From Viscum album (lineage: Eukaryota > Streptophyta > Magnoliopsida > Santalales > Viscaceae), in the NCBI GenBank assembly GCA_963277665.1, contig OY728153.1, forward strand, positions 276,866,250 to 276,930,249: 64,000 nucleotides of DNA. The letters are read 5' to 3'. Below the pieces are notes generated by a model. It made no database searches. It saw only the letters and a list, made by a program, of their open reading frames with translations, and was not told where the DNA came from. Of this stretch, positions 62,727 to 64,000 are shown piece after piece. A program made the translations under genes and the position numbers. Numbering within the stretch: the first letter of the stretch is position 1; every line of letters begins with the position of its first letter.

Positions 62727-62831
62727 AACCCTCCATTCACCATAGTTCTCTAGACTTTTCCTCTGTCGAGTACCTTTGTCACAAGACCATACTACTAACT
62801 CTGATCATGAGCCTGAACTAATCTATGTGAT

Positions 62832-64000
62832 TGTAATGTCCCAATTTGTCTCCAACCAGCTCGTACACTCCTATAAATTAGTATATAAACATGTCAGATG
62901 AGAATAATATAAATAACCATTAGGATCCCCCTTGAAGCCTCTTATGGAAAAAAAAATGGAAATATACAAAATACCAGTGGATAAAAAAGTGAAGCTCACT
63001 CATCACCAAATTAGGTATGGTTAATTACAATCATCACCATGACTCTATCAACATGTATTATATATACGTAATCTTGTAATATAAATCATAATATTAAATG
63101 ATGGTACCCTACTACCACTTCCCCACTAGTTAGCTACTCATACCTAACATTACACCTCATGGGCCACCTCTATCTGAAATAAGTAATCCTATATGATAAA
63201 TCCTAGGAAACTGTAATATACTATGCACCAAATACATCACATTATCTCATTATCAACATCCCATGCATCCCATGCATAACATAATATTATCACCAACATA
63301 CACATCTCTAAATAGTAACCAATTATTTTATAGGATCCAACACAGTGCCTACATTATGAATTATTCCATAAGAAAACACTTCCCTTATAGAAAACATATA
63401 TAGTAATCCTTAATATACTATATGTGTTGATACATGTTTGTAAAATAACCAAAATAAATTACAACCTTCATCATATAAATATATGGTAAAATAACCACAA
63501 TGAATAACATAACATAATACTACTAGGATAAGAGAGTGGGAGAAAGAGATGTTAGTAAACCATCAATTCCATACCAACCTGGATATTGGAGAAAACACCC
63601 TCCCCAATTTCACTACGGGTTAGTTTCCCTTCCGAAATGGTTGGAGTAGCGTATGAAATCAACTAAAAAACATGGTGCACATATAGCTCAAAACCACACA
63701 ATGGGAAACTAAATATCCTTGAGATTAACTACAATTATCCTCTCTCTAACCCGACTTCCACTACTAAAGACTAGATTTCCAAAATGAACCTATGAATATA
63801 AATAGAAGTTACATTTAGTTCCTCCAATAAAATTTCAAATAATCATTTGTTTTTAAATAAATTTCATCCCCTCATGGAATAAGAAACTGATCTCATAGTT
63901 TCTAAAAAATTTTCAAAAATTAGAATTATTTTCACGTACCAACTGCATAGGTTAAAACATTTCACATTAATTATTATTACATAATTCCCAGTACTCTAGG
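62832..64000. repeat. Possible edge of another LTR-like repeat
   Basis: TGTAATGTCCC at 62832 resembles the LTR edges at 32183 (TGTAACATCC) and 15159 (TGTAACACCCC). The sequence switches from G/T-rich to A/C-rich at this point, as at other repeat edges. The other end lies outside the window. Confidence 0.3.

Larger units (their letters stand above)
58640..62830. other. Unclassified G/T-rich repeat region
   Basis: There is no protein similarity. Base composition changes here, with more G and GC-richer patches. It holds a CA/TA microsatellite, a 33-bp minisatellite, three TCACGTGA palindromes and a TATA box. It could be a long LTR in plus orientation, but I found no second copy in the window. 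Confidence 0.45.

Overview
This is plant nuclear DNA from repeat-rich, probably heterochromatic sequence. I infer an angiosperm, most likely a eudicot with a large genome, because almost everything recognisable is transposon sequence: one CACTA DNA transposon and at least six Ty3/gypsy retrotransposons or remnants. The sequence is AT-rich and most old coding tracts are broken by stops and frameshifts. I found no host protein gene, tRNA, rRNA or CRISPR array. The species cannot be named from the sequence.

Layout. 1-4997: one end of a CACTA (En/Spm) element on the minus strand. It has a TNP2 transposase frame with four stops, a non-coding 5' region, a striking array of about nine 52-bp palindromic subterminal repeats, and a terminus at 4997. 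It sits inside the integrase of an older minus-strand gypsy element of the Tat/Athila branch, whose integrase, reverse transcriptase and gag remnants lie between 4998 and 9700. 9700-15153 is further decayed repeat with one weak gag-like segment.

15159-25233: the best preserved element, a complete LTR retrotransposon on the plus strand. It has 3.7-kb LTRs, a 5-bp target duplication (GATAA), an initiator-Met-type primer site, a gag with zinc knuckles, and a polypurine tract. Its internal region is only 2.6 kb and has no reverse transcriptase, RNase H or integrase, so it looks like a gag-only, non-autonomous element (TR-GAG type). Two tRNA-related, SINE-like segments flank gag on the opposite strand.

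26370-58620: several old minus-strand gypsy chromovirus-like elements, recognised by eye from integrase, reverse transcriptase, protease and gag motifs and from LTR-like direct repeats. One stretch has the order long repeat, pol, long repeat, partial pol. 58640-62830 is unclassified G/T-rich sequence with a 33-bp minisatellite and a promoter-like block. 62832-64000 may be the edge of another LTR.

Together the window records nested insertions. The old minus-strand gypsy elements came first, and the CACTA element and the gag-only retrotransposon inserted later. Boundaries marked approximate come from visual comparison of repeats, not from computed alignments.
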